Positions 16,748-24,991 of a DNA stretch of 64,000 nucleotides are shown here, piece after piece; the stretch's first letter is position 1; each line of letters begins with the position of its first letter. The notes below the pieces were generated by a model. It ran no database searches, was not told where the DNA came from, and saw only the letters and a program-made list of their open reading frames with translations. Where the stretch lies: NCBI RefSeq assembly GCF_900302475.1, contig NZ_OMOQ01000003.1, positions 124,001-188,000 on the forward strand, given 5' to 3'. The position numbers and the translations under genes were made by a program. The DNA is from Defluviimonas aquaemixtae. GTDB lineage: Bacteria; Pseudomonadota; Alphaproteobacteria; Rhodobacterales; Rhodobacteraceae.

Positions 16748-17239
16748 TCACGCCTCGCCGAGCGCAAGGCGAAAAGACAGCTCGTTCCGCCCGTCGATCC
16801 GGGCATAGTTCAGATCCGCCGTCAGCGTCCGGATGAGAGCCCAGCCCCAGCCGCCCTCCGCAAGGTCGTCGATCATGCCGGTGACCGGCTGCAAACGCCC
16901 CTCGGGCGGTTTGAGATCCGGCATCGGATGGCCTTCGTCCGAGACTTGGCACCAGAGCGCGTCCGAATCGTGGGTAATGTCGATTTCCACCGGTCCCGGC
17001 GGCAGTCCGGCATAGCCATGCTCGACCACGTTGTTCAGGACCTCTGCCAGAGCGAGTTCCAGCGTGCCCGCTTCCTCCGCGCTCAAGCGCCGCGCGAAAC
17101 GCGCCACGGCGGCGCGCAGGACGTCGCGCACGACCCCGGGGTCGGCCCGGAAGCTGCAGGCGTAGCGGTCGAGATTTTGGACACGGCAGCGACCGGCGCC
17201 CGGCTCGCGGCCGGCCGCGCCTGCGAATTCAGCCGCCAT
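16748..17239 (-). CDS. RsbW/SpoIIAB-type ATP-binding anti-sigma (HATPase) protein
   Basis: Start set at ATG 17239, overlapping the STAS gene by 11 bp. The 163-residue protein has the GHKL ATPase N-box ALAEVLNNVVEHGY, the G1 box SDEGHPMP and the G2 box GGWGWALI. These define serine-protein kinase anti-sigma factors of the partner-switch type, which bind a sigma factor or other target and phosphorylate the STAS antagonist. No PP2C phosphatase or sigma gene is adjacent, so its target is unknown. Confidence 0.88.
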   Translation of the reverse strand: MAAEFAGAAGREPGAGRCRVQNLDRYACSFRADPGVVRDVLRAAVARFARRLSAEEAGTLELALAEVLNNVVEHGYAGLPPGPVEIDITHDSDALWCQVSDEGHPMPDLKPPEGRLQPVTGMIDDLAEGGWGWALIRTLTADLNYARIDGRNELSFRLALGEA

Positions 17240-17573
17240 TCCCGGGATCCTGCGCCGAGGCGGGCGCTGCATCGTGGATCGGAAACACGCTGTCCATCCG
17301 CGTCAGTCGGAACACCTTCCCGACATTGGGCGTGAGCGCGGCAAGCTCCAGCGTGGCGGCCGGGGCGAGGAACTTCATCACCGAGACGATTGCCCCGAGG
17401 CCGGAGCTGTCGACGAAGTTAACGCGGCTCAGATCGAGGATCACCCGCCCAGACGGCTCTGCCGCCATTTCGCGCATGCGATCCTTGAACTGGATCGCGA
17501 CTGCGGCGTCGATCCGGTCCTCGTGGACGCGTACGACCAGGGCGTCAGCCATCGGCTCGGATATGAGATTCAT
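17229..17573 (-). CDS. STAS-domain anti-sigma factor antagonist
   Basis: The 114-residue protein is a single STAS domain: VILDLSRVNFVDSSGLGAIV contains the DSSGLG loop whose serine is phosphorylated by the cognate kinase. It is the first gene of a two-gene unit with the HATPase gene, overlapping by 11 bp. When dephosphorylated, such antagonists sequester the kinase. The pair is divergent from the thiolase gene. Confidence 0.9.
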   Translation of the reverse strand: MNLISEPMADALVVRVHEDRIDAAVAIQFKDRMREMAAEPSGRVILDLSRVNFVDSSGLGAIVSVMKFLAPAATLELAALTPNVGKVFRLTRMDSVFPIHDAAPASAQDPGNGG

Positions 17574-17666
17574 CTAGACGCTCTCCTTCAACTCACGCGG
17601 AGGCTAGACGCCAATCCTTACTATTCGGTATGCCTGTGATTGAGGCTCGCAAGGAAGGATGCCCGG

Positions 17667-18845
17667 ATGGATGAAGTAGTGATCGCCGGCGCCGCGCGAA
17701 CCGCAATGGGCGGGTTCCAGGGCGTTTTCACCGGCACCGATGCGGCGACGCTGGGCGGTGCAGCCATCGCTGCGGCGATGGCAGATGCCGGTGCGGGTCC
17801 GGCTCAGATCGAGGAGGTCCTCATGGGCTGCGTCCTGCTCGCGGGTCAGGGCCAGGCGCCCGCGCGGCAGGCAGGGTTCAAGGCTGGCCTCACCGACGCA
17901 GTGCCTGCGACGACGCTCAACAAGATGTGCGGCTCGGGTATGAAGGCGGCGATGATGGCCCATGACCAGATCGCGCTGGGGGTTGCCGGCATCGTTGTCG
18001 CGGGGGGCATGGAGAGCATGACAAACGCGCCCTACCTCTTGCCGAAGATGCGGGGCGGCGCGCGGCTCGGCCACGCTCGGGTGATCGACCACATGTTCCT
18101 CGACGGTCTTGAGGACGCCTATGACCCGGGCCGTCTGATGGGCACGTTCGCCGAGGACTGCGCCTCGGCCTTCCAGTTCACGCGGACCGATCAGGACGAC
18201 TACGCGCTCGCCTCGCTCTCCCGCGCGCTCGAGGCGCAGAAGAGCGGCGCGTTCTCGCGCGAGATCACGCCCGTGACGGTCGCGAGCCGGAAGGGCGAGA
18301 CGGTCGTCGACGCCGACGAACAGCCGGGGACCGCGCGGCCCGAGAAGATCCCCACGCTGAAACCCGCCTTCCGCGAGGACGGGACGGTGACGGCGGCGAA
18401 CAGCTCCTCGATCTCCGACGGTGCGGCGGCGCTCGTCCTCGCCTCGCGCCGCGCCGCTGAGGGAGGCGGTCTGAGGATCCGCGCCCGCATCCTTGGCCAT
18501 GCGGGCCACGCCCATGCGCCCTCCGAGTTCCCCACAGCGCCGATTCCGGCCGCGCGGAAGCTACTCGACAAGCTCGGCTGGACGGTGAAGGACGTCGATC
18601 TCTGGGAGGTGAACGAGGCCTTCGCCGTCGTGCCGATGGCCTTCATGCGCGAGATGGGACTCTCGCGCGATATCGTCAACGTCAACGGCGGCGCTTGCGC
18701 CCTTGGCCACCCGATCGGTGCCTCGGGCGCGCGGATCATGGTGACGCTTCTCAATGCGCTCGAAAAGCGCGATCTGAAGCGCGGCGTCGCCGCGATCTGC
18801 ATCGGTGGCGGCGAAGGCACTGCCATCGCCATAGAGCGCCCCTGA
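17667..18845 (+). CDS. Acetyl-CoA C-acetyltransferase (thiolase)
   Basis: Start at ATG 17667, eight bases after AAGGAAGG; 392 residues. Thiolase residues are visible: nucleophile Cys88 in LNKMCGSGMKA, the GHPIGASGARI histidine, and the C-terminal Cys in CIGGGEGTA. It is the biosynthetic/degradative type II acetoacetyl-CoA thiolase class. There is no reductase or PHA gene next to it, so the pathway is open (butanoate, leucine or PHB metabolism). Confidence 0.92.
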   Translation: MDEVVIAGAARTAMGGFQGVFTGTDAATLGGAAIAAAMADAGAGPAQIEEVLMGCVLLAGQGQAPARQAGFKAGLTDAVPATTLNKMCGSGMKAAMMAHDQIALGVAGIVVAGGMESMTNAPYLLPKMRGGARLGHARVIDHMFLDGLEDAYDPGRLMGTFAEDCASAFQFTRTDQDDYALASLSRALEAQKSGAFSREITPVTVASRKGETVVDADEQPGTARPEKIPTLKPAFREDGTVTAANSSSISDGAAALVLASRRAAEGGGLRIRARILGHAGHAHAPSEFPTAPIPAARKLLDKLGWTVKDVDLWEVNEAFAVVPMAFMREMGLSRDIVNVNGGACALGHPIGASGARIMVTLLNALEKRDLKRGVAAICIGGGEGTAIAIERP

Positions 18846-18913
18846 CTTCATCTGGCCCGAATACCTGGGGAGTCTGGGGGCAAGGCACCCGATTGCCTAT
18901 CACGAGGAGCACC

Positions 18914-19369
18914 ATGACAGTCGATTACACCGAGCTTGCCGCCGTGATCGCAAGCCTGGCCGAAGGCGAAACCGACGAGGTCGCGCTCATGGCCACCGTC
19001 GCCTGCGAGGTGCACCATTCCGACGACCGCTTCGACTGGACCGGATTCTACCGCGTCACCGAACCGAGGCTTCTCAAGGTCGGCCCTTACCAAGGCGGAC
19101 ACGGCTGCCTCGTGATCCCATTCGGAAAGGGAGTCTGCGGCGCGGCAGCGCAAACCGGCGAGATCCAGATCGTCGCCGATGTCGACGCCTTTCCTGGCCA
19201 CATAGCCTGCGCGACGAGCACGCGATCCGAAATCGTCCTGCCGGTCTTCGGGCGAAACGGGCGGCTCATCGGCGTGTTAGACATCGACAGCAATCAGCCC
19301 GACGCCTTCACCGACGTGGACGGCGAGGGGCTCTCGGAGATCCTCGCTTCGGTCTTCGGCCGCTTGTAG
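18914..19369 (+). CDS. msrC: Free methionine-(R)-sulfoxide reductase (GAF domain)
   Basis: Start at ATG 18914 after GAGGAG; 151 residues. It is a GAF-fold fRMsr with all three redox cysteines: Cys65 and Cys75 (HGCLVIPFGKGVCG) and Cys99 (GHIACATS), spaced 10 and 24 as in E. coli MsrC. It reduces free Met-R-sulfoxide using thioredoxin. It follows the thiolase gene by 68 bp. Confidence 0.93.
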   Translation: MTVDYTELAAVIASLAEGETDEVALMATVACEVHHSDDRFDWTGFYRVTEPRLLKVGPYQGGHGCLVIPFGKGVCGAAAQTGEIQIVADVDAFPGHIACATSTRSEIVLPVFGRNGRLIGVLDIDSNQPDAFTDVDGEGLSEILASVFGRL

Positions 19370-19416
19370 TCGGGACGCGGAGGCCGCCGGCTTCGTCCGA
19401 CCCGGCCTGAGCGGCG

Positions 19417-19839
19417 TCACAGATGCCGGCTCGGCACCCAAGCATAGCCGTTCTCGCACAGAATGTAGCATTCCCTCAACCCGTGCGGCTTGTCCATCGG
19501 TGGTTGCAGGATCACGGCGTCGGGAAAGGCCGCTGCGCGCTCGGCCGCTGCGTCGGGATCGGTCACGTATAGCCGGATTTCGAGCCCCGCGCCGCGCGGG
19601 CCCGCCTCGGGCAAGAGCGCCGGCAGGGGATGGCTGTGATACGTCCCGTCGGCGTGAAGCTGAAAGAGTTCGCCGTGATAGTCCATGATCGCGAAATCCG
19701 CGGACAGGCGGTGCGCGGTCATGCCGAAGACGCCCTCGAGGAACGCCGCGAGCCGGCGCACGTCCCGAACGAGGAGGTTGAGGCCCATTCCTTTCAGCGA
19801 CCTGCCGAAATCCTCCGCTTTCACCGTCTCGTAGTCCAT
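19417..19839 (-). CDS. VOC (glyoxalase/bleomycin-resistance) superfamily protein
   Basis: Start at ATG 19839 behind GGAGGCGGGG; 140 residues. It shows the paired beta-alpha-beta-beta-beta modules of the VOC fold: GLNLLVRDVRRLAAFLEGVF, GELFQLHADGTYHSHP, then IRLYVTDPDAAAERAAAFPD. Metal ligands cannot be assigned with confidence. The activity (dioxygenase, lyase, binding protein) is unknown. It is divergent from the LysE exporter gene. Confidence 0.75.
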   Translation of the reverse strand: MDYETVKAEDFGRSLKGMGLNLLVRDVRRLAAFLEGVFGMTAHRLSADFAIMDYHGELFQLHADGTYHSHPLPALLPEAGPRGAGLEIRLYVTDPDAAAERAAAFPDAVILQPPMDKPHGLRECYILCENGYAWVPSRHL

Positions 19840-19963
19840 CCCCGCCTCCGCCTTGGCCCGCCAAAGAACGCTCGCAAGCAAAGTCAGCCCAGTCAATGCC
19901 CGCACGGGACTTGACCCGGCGCCCGAATTCGGTCAGCGCTTGCGCAAGAGCCGGGGGCGCACC

Positions 19964-20587
19964 ATGTGGGACATCGTTCAGACCTATCCGGGAGGGCAGC
20001 TCCTGGCGTTCGTACTGGCGGGGCTGGCGCTCAACTTCACGCCGGGGGCGGACGTTCTCTTCGCCACCGCTTCGGGACTTAGGGGCGGGCCGCGGGCGGG
20101 CATGGCTGCTGGTCTCGGCGTGGGGCTGGGTGGCGTTCTTCACGTCTCGCTCGCTGCGCTCGGCCTCGCGGCGCTTGTCGCGGCGCATCCGGCGGCGCTG
20201 ACCGCGATCCGCTGGGCCGGGGCGGGCTATCTCCTTTGGCTCGCCTGGTCGGTCTGGCACGCCGGACCGCCCGAACCGGGCGCGCGCGGGGCGGCGGATC
20301 CGGGACGGGCGCTCGCCCGGGGCTTTCTCGCCAACGCGCTCAATCCGAAGGTGATCGTCTTCATCCTCGCCTTCCTGCCGCAATTCACCGATCCCGCGTT
20401 TGGACCAATCTGGGCGCAGATCGTGTTCCTCGGCGCGATCTTCACGGTGACTGGGACAATCGTCACGATGGGCTACGGGGCGCTCGCCGGTGCGATGGGC
20501 CGGTCACTGAGGCGCACAAGCGGTATCATGAACCGGATCGCGGCGGCGATCTTTGCCGGGCTCGCGGTCCGGCTGGTCTGGGAGTAG
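19964..20587 (+). CDS. LysE/RhtB family amino-acid exporter
   Basis: Start at ATG 19964. The 207-residue hydrophobic protein has six probable membrane helices and the LysE signature ALNFTPGADVLFATASGLRGG near the N-terminus, with NALNPKVIVFILAFLPQF in the middle. The family exports homoserine, threonine, lysine or other amino acids. It runs into the homocysteine methyltransferase gene, so the two may share a transcript. Confidence 0.9.
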   Translation: MWDIVQTYPGGQLLAFVLAGLALNFTPGADVLFATASGLRGGPRAGMAAGLGVGLGGVLHVSLAALGLAALVAAHPAALTAIRWAGAGYLLWLAWSVWHAGPPEPGARGAADPGRALARGFLANALNPKVIVFILAFLPQFTDPAFGPIWAQIVFLGAIFTVTGTIVTMGYGALAGAMGRSLRRTSGIMNRIAAAIFAGLAVRLVWE

Positions 20588-20591
20588 GGCA

Positions 20592-21485
20592 CTGGCCGAC
20601 ATCACGCTTCTCGACGGCGGCATGGGCCAGGAGCTCGTCGCGCGCTCGGGCGACGCGCCGACGCAGCTCTGGGCGACGCAGGTGATGATCGATCACCCCG
20701 GCCTCGTCCGCTCGGTGCACGAGGACTATTTCGCCGCCGGCGCGACCGTCGCCACGGCAAATACCTACGCGATCCACCACGACCGGCTGAAGAAGGTCGG
20801 GCTCGACGACCGCTTCGTGACGCTCCACACCCAGGCATTGGCCGAGGCCGCGGCGGCCCGCGCCGAGCGTGGCAAGGGCCGGATCGCCGGGTCGCTCGGC
20901 CCGCTGGTCGCCTCCTACCGGCCCGAGACCCATCCGCCGCATGACGAGGCCGTCGCGAAATACGCCGAGATCGCGGGGCTACTCGCGCCTGCGGTCGATT
21001 TCTTCCTCGCCGAGACGGTCGCCTCGCTGGCCCACGCTAAGGCCGTGCTCGAGGGCGCTCGGACCGGCGGGCGACCGGTCTGGCTGTCGGTGACGGTCGA
21101 CGACGAGGACGGATCGCGGCTCCGCTCGGGCGAGCCGGTGGAGGCCCTCGCGCCGATCGTGAAGGCGGGCGCGGCCGCCGTCCTGGCCAATTGCTCGGCA
21201 CCCGAGGCGATGGCGGCGGCGCTTGGCGTGTACAAGGGCTTCGGCCTGCCCTACGGCGCCTATGCCAACGGGTTCCAGCAGATAACCAAGGCGTTCCTCA
21301 ACGACGATCCGACCGTCGATGCGCTCCACCGCCGGCCCGAAATGACGCCCGCGCGCTACGCCGATTTCGCCTTGCAGTGGGTCGATGCAGGGGCAACGAT
21401 CGTCGGCGGCTGTTGCGAAACCGGGCCTACACATATTGCCGAGATCGCGCGCCGGCTGTCAGGGGCCGGTCACCGGATCGTGTAA
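20592..21485 (+). CDS. Homocysteine S-methyltransferase family protein
   Basis: The protein (about 297 residues) has the Hcy-methyltransferase barrel: ITLLDGGMGQELVARSG at the start, and zinc cysteines in NCSAPEAM and GGCCETGPTHI. It transfers a methyl group from S-methylmethionine or a related donor to homocysteine. No ATG or GTG start fits. The choices are CTG 20592, eight bases after GGAG and giving LADITLLDGG, or TTG 20553 inside the lysE-type gene. I prefer CTG but this is uncertain. Confidence 0.87.
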   Translation: MADITLLDGGMGQELVARSGDAPTQLWATQVMIDHPGLVRSVHEDYFAAGATVATANTYAIHHDRLKKVGLDDRFVTLHTQALAEAAAARAERGKGRIAGSLGPLVASYRPETHPPHDEAVAKYAEIAGLLAPAVDFFLAETVASLAHAKAVLEGARTGGRPVWLSVTVDDEDGSRLRSGEPVEALAPIVKAGAAAVLANCSAPEAMAAALGVYKGFGLPYGAYANGFQQITKAFLNDDPTVDALHRRPEMTPARYADFALQWVDAGATIVGGCCETGPTHIAEIARRLSGAGHRIV

Positions 21486-21563
21486 CCGGGAAGGGGCAGG
21501 CGGGTTCCTGCACGCCTTGCGCGGGATGGCATCTTCCGGCGCATCCATGTTATCGCCCCGCGC

Positions 21564-22220
21564 ATGTCCGACGCCGCCTATGCGCCTCCTGACGACCCGC
21601 TCGAGGTGATCCACGCGGATCACGCGATCCTCGTCGTCGACAAGCCGGCCGGGCTCCTGTCGGTGCCTGGCAAGGGCGAGGAGCTTGCGGATTGTCTGAT
21701 CGCGCGGGTCCAGAAGTTGCAATCTGACGCCCTCCTTGTCCACCGCCTCGACCGCGACACCTCAGGAGTCATGGTCTTCGCCCTGACCCGCCACGCGCAG
21801 CGCGAATTGTCGGCGCAGTTCGAGAACCGCAAGGTACGCAAGACCTATCGCGCCCGGCTTTGGGGCCATCTCGAACCGAAGGAGGGGCGCGTCGACCTGC
21901 CGCTCATCGTGGACTGGCCGAACCGGCCGCGCCAGAAGGTCGACCGCGTGAACGGCAGGCCCGCGCGGACAGACTGGAGGGTGCTTGGCCATGACGAGGA
22001 CGGCACGACGCGGGTGCGTCTCTTTCCGTTGACCGGCCGCAGCCATCAGCTGCGTGTCCACATGCAGTCGATTGGCCACCCGATCCTCGGCGATGCGCTT
22101 TATGCGGAGGGGGCAGCCCGCGATCATCCGCGGCTCATGCTCCATGCTGAATCCCTGCGGTTCAACCACCCCGAGACGGGACGCGGAATGACCTTCGCGG
22201 CGCCTTGTCCGTTCCGATGA
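21564..22220 (+). CDS. RluA-family pseudouridine synthase
   Basis: The 218-residue single-domain synthase has no S4 domain, with VDKPAGLLSVPGKG and the catalytic HRLDRDTSG (Asp63), then the GRSHQLRVHMQSIGHPILGD substrate motif. Size and motif set match RluA, which modifies 23S rRNA U746 and tRNA position 32. Its stop overlaps the next start as ATGA. Confidence 0.92.
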   Translation: MSDAAYAPPDDPLEVIHADHAILVVDKPAGLLSVPGKGEELADCLIARVQKLQSDALLVHRLDRDTSGVMVFALTRHAQRELSAQFENRKVRKTYRARLWGHLEPKEGRVDLPLIVDWPNRPRQKVDRVNGRPARTDWRVLGHDEDGTTRVRLFPLTGRSHQLRVHMQSIGHPILGDALYAEGAARDHPRLMLHAESLRFNHPETGRGMTFAAPCPFR

Positions 22221-22726
22221 TCATTCGGCGGAACGAAGCGCGCGGCACACGCTCCGAGGCGATCTATTCGGAGTGCGGGCACTACCGCTATTTGCTCGAA
22301 CGGCGCTGGGGCGGAGGTGGAGTTTGCTGCTACATACTCCTCAACCCGTCGACCGCGACCGAGGAACGGAACGATCCCACTATCGAACGGTGCGAGCGGC
22401 GCGCGCGGGCGATGGGGTTCGGCGGCTTCGCGGTTGCGAACCTCTTCGCCTATCGCGCGACTGTTCCGGCAGATTTGAAGCGCACGGCCGAGCCGATCGG
22501 GTCTGAGAATGACGCTACCCTTCTCGAAGCCGCGCGCGGGGCCCGCATGGTGCTGTGCGGCTGGGGCGTACACGGGGCGCATCTGAACCGTGGACCGCAG
22601 GTGGAGGCGCGGCTGCGCGAAACGGGCGTGGCCCTCTGGCAACTTGGGCTCACGCGGGACGGCCATCCGCGGCATCCGCTCTATGTAGGCTATGCGCGCG
22701 GCCCCGAGATCTGGCCGGGAGGCTAG
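22217..22726 (+). CDS. DUF1643 domain protein
   Basis: Start at ATG 22217, overlapping the synthase stop by four bases, so translation is coupled. The 169-residue protein carries DUF1643 hallmarks: CCYILLNPSTATEERNDPTI, then GFGGFAVANLFAYRAT and VLCGWG. The family function is unknown; members often sit with nucleic-acid-modifying genes or in mobile regions. Confidence 0.85.
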   Translation: MIIRRNEARGTRSEAIYSECGHYRYLLERRWGGGGVCCYILLNPSTATEERNDPTIERCERRARAMGFGGFAVANLFAYRATVPADLKRTAEPIGSENDATLLEAARGARMVLCGWGVHGAHLNRGPQVEARLRETGVALWQLGLTRDGHPRHPLYVGYARGPEIWPGG

Positions 22727-22850
22727 CGCAAAGTACCGACAATTGCGCGCGTCCCCGGGTTCTTCGTCATCACTTAAGACTTGATCGCTTCAATCGCCCG
22801 TGGGGTGCGCCGGCCATGGGGATTGCCGGTGCGGGAAACAGGTGACGTAT

Positions 22851-23822
22851 ATGTTCATGCTGGCCGGCGTGCTGGGCCTTCTCATGGTGGGGGCGGCAGT
22901 GGATTTTTCGGACCTTCTCGGCAAGGATGAGGAAGATGAGGCCGAGGGCGGCGATGCCCGGACGACGGGCGCGGTCTCCACCTCCGACATGGTCGAAGGT
23001 TCGCTGCTCGACGACATCCTGTCCGGAGGTGGCGATGCGGACGTGATGGAAGGCGGCGCGGGTGACGACCAGCTGGGAGGTTACGACGGCGACGACCGGA
23101 TCGCCGGCGGCACTGGCCGCGACGATCTGCATGGACAGGGCGGCAACGACACGATCAGGGGCGATGACGGCAGCGACACGCTGCATGGCGGTGACGGCGA
23201 CGACCTGCTTGCCGGCGGGGCCGGCGATGACCTTCTGGCGGGCTACGAGGGCGACGACAGCCTCGATGGCGGGGAGGGCAACGACCGGCTGATCGGCGGC
23301 GGCGGCGCCGACACGCTTTCTGGCGGGGAGGGCGACGATGCCCTTCAGGGCGCGCTCGGAAACGACTCGCTGCAGGGCGGGCTAGGCCAGGACACTTTGA
23401 TGGGCGATGACGGCGACGACGTCCTCGATGGCCGCGTGCCAGGCGCGGGTGAGCCTGACACCGACGGCCGCGACTTCCTGAACGGCGGCGCGGGCGCGGA
23501 CACAATTCTCGCCGGCTCGGGAGACTGGGCCGAGGGCGGCGCGGGGGCCGACCGGTTCGAGCTGGCGGACTGGCTCGCGGTTGCTGACGACATCGCCGTG
23601 ATCGCCGACTACGATCCGGCGGAGGACAGCCTGGCGCTGGTCTACGATCCCGAGATTCACCCCGATCCGGTGGTTACGGTCGCGCCGTCGGAGGAAACGC
23701 CGGGGGCCATGAACATTCTGATCGACGGCGAGATCATCGCCGAGGTGCTGGGCGGTTACGCGCCCGACCCCGCCGATATTGTGCTGATCGCCAAGGGGCA
23801 GGCGCCGGGGGCCGCCGTCTGA
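22851..23822 (+). CDS. RTX-repeat calcium-binding protein with N-terminal membrane anchor
   Basis: Start set at ATG 22851, just after AGGTGA; GTG 22800 is an alternative. The 323-residue protein starts with a hydrophobic segment (residues 1-18, MFMLAGVLGLLMVGAAVD), then about a dozen glycine/aspartate nonapeptides of the GGxGxDxLxGG type (about residues 50-215) that form a calcium parallel beta-roll. A globular C-terminus ends LIAKGQAPGAA. Type I secretion substrates lack N-terminal signals, so the anchor suggests surface or periplasmic tethering. No transporter genes are adjacent. Confidence 0.82.
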   Translation: MFMLAGVLGLLMVGAAVDFSDLLGKDEEDEAEGGDARTTGAVSTSDMVEGSLLDDILSGGGDADVMEGGAGDDQLGGYDGDDRIAGGTGRDDLHGQGGNDTIRGDDGSDTLHGGDGDDLLAGGAGDDLLAGYEGDDSLDGGEGNDRLIGGGGADTLSGGEGDDALQGALGNDSLQGGLGQDTLMGDDGDDVLDGRVPGAGEPDTDGRDFLNGGAGADTILAGSGDWAEGGAGADRFELADWLAVADDIAVIADYDPAEDSLALVYDPEIHPDPVVTVAPSEETPGAMNILIDGEIIAEVLGGYAPDPADIVLIAKGQAPGAAV

Positions 23823-23969
23823 CACCGGGCGCGGGGATTTGCGCTTTCCATTCGGGACTATTTCCCTTATACGCGCGCATCCGCCTAGAACGGCGGGTGC
23901 TACTCCACGGGCCCTGCTGGACGACATCCCGGCTTGCGCCATGACTCTTCAACTCGAAAGGAGACCCCG

Positions 23970-24239
23970 ATGTCGATCACTGCTGAAGACAAAGCCCGCG
24001 TCATCAAGGAATTCGGCACCAAGGACGGCGACACCGGTTCGCCCGAAGTCCAGGTGGCGATCCTGACGTCGCGGATCGCGACGCTGACCGACCATTTCAA
24101 GAGCCATGCGAAGGACAACCATTCGCGCCGCGGCCTCTTGAAGCTCGTTGCCCAGCGCCGCAAGCTCCTCGACTACCTTCGGGGCAAGGACGAAGCGCGC
24201 TACCAGGACCTGATCAAGCGTCTCAGCATCCGCCGCTGA
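23970..24239 (+). CDS. rpsO: 30S ribosomal protein S15
   Basis: Start at ATG 23970 behind AAGGAG; exactly 89 residues, the family length. Contains [17 protein letters not shown] and the [20 protein letters not shown] core that contacts the 16S rRNA central domain. It stands alone here: neither truB upstream nor pnp downstream is adjacent, although that is the common order. A strong terminator follows. Confidence 0.98.
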   Translation: MSITAEDKARVIKEFGTKDGDTGSPEVQVAILTSRIATLTDHFKSHAKDNHSRRGLLKLVAQRRKLLDYLRGKDEARYQDLIKRLSIRR

Positions 24240-24264
24240 TCGCTGCCAAAGCCTGACCGACGCG

Positions 24265-24294
24265 AACGCGCCCGTTTCGGGCGCGTTTTCTTTT
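24265..24294 (+). terminator. Rho-independent terminator of rpsO
   Basis: Perfect 10-bp stem AACGCGCCCG / CGGGCGCGTT (24265-24274, 24278-24287) with a TTT loop, followed by TTCTTTT. Located 25 bp after the rpsO stop. Confidence 0.92.
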
Positions 24295-24319
24295 GCCTGG
24301 CCGGATCGGGGAGAATCGT

Positions 24320-24505
24320 ATGGTTAACGGCACGAAATCAGGGTTTGGCCGGTCGGCGCCGCGTATGCGTCCTTTCGGCAAAACGTATGGCAACGCAGCG
24401 GGCAAGGGCCGGATGCGCCCCGTTAACGCTCCGCGCGCTGACGAGGACGCGCCGTCCGTCGTGGTGGTGCATGACAGACCGGAGGATTTCATCGACGAGC
24501 TGTGA
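24320..24505 (+). CDS. Possible small basic protein
   Basis: The 61-codon frame starts at ATG 24320, seven bases after GGGGAG, just past the rpsO terminator. The product is Gly/Arg/Lys-rich in its first half and acidic at the end (VVVVHDRPEDFIDEL). No family recognised; composition fits coding but the evidence is thin. Confidence 0.3.
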   Translation: MVNGTKSGFGRSAPRMRPFGKTYGNAAGKGRMRPVNAPRADEDAPSVVVVHDRPEDFIDEL

Positions 24506-24658
24506 CCCGGCTGGTCGGGGCGGAACAGGGGTGCCGCGCCCGCTCGCGCGGCGAAGCGGTGACGACCAGATCTGGAGAGGCCGCTTCGAGCTCAGGGTAG
24601 CCGTCTGCACGGCGATGCCGTCATGATTGCAATCGGATGATGATAGCCATTCGAAATC

Positions 24659-24841
24659 TCAGGCAATACGACGCCACAATGCGGAGGATGCGTCTTTCAG
24701 AGTGGCGAACAACATTGCGAAGATGGACCGCGATGTTGCCTGTCTGAGCCGCCCGATATCGGGATTGTGCTCATTTGCCCGCGATTTGCGAATGGCCTCG
24801 TTGTACCTCGCTTCAAGTTGAATCAGGTAAATCTCTTTCAT
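24659..24841 (-). CDS. Possible small helical protein
   Basis: The 60-codon minus-strand frame starts at ATG 24841 with GGATGGAG just before it. The product is charged and helical (MKEIYLIQLEARYNEAIRKS). It lies in a less GC-rich stretch between rpsO and the HxlR regulator. No homology recognised; could be spurious. Confidence 0.25.
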   Translation of the reverse strand: MKEIYLIQLEARYNEAIRKSRANEHNPDIGRLRQATSRSIFAMLFATLKDASSALWRRIA

Positions 24842-24991
24842 GTCTCCATCCTTCGAGGCTTGCCTGAGTTGTTCATATCGAAGGGCGGGGACAGGCGAGT
24901 AGTGCACGAGATGAATCGCCTCCGGTACAGATTGTGAACTGGATCAGACCGCACTCGGTCGGGTAAACTCTGCCTTGGAGGTATTCGTCCG

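Noticed and set aside
22778..22793. TTGATCGCTTCAAT as an FNR box before the RTX gene
   Set aside because: The right half does not match ATCAA and the spacing is off; only a weak resemblance.
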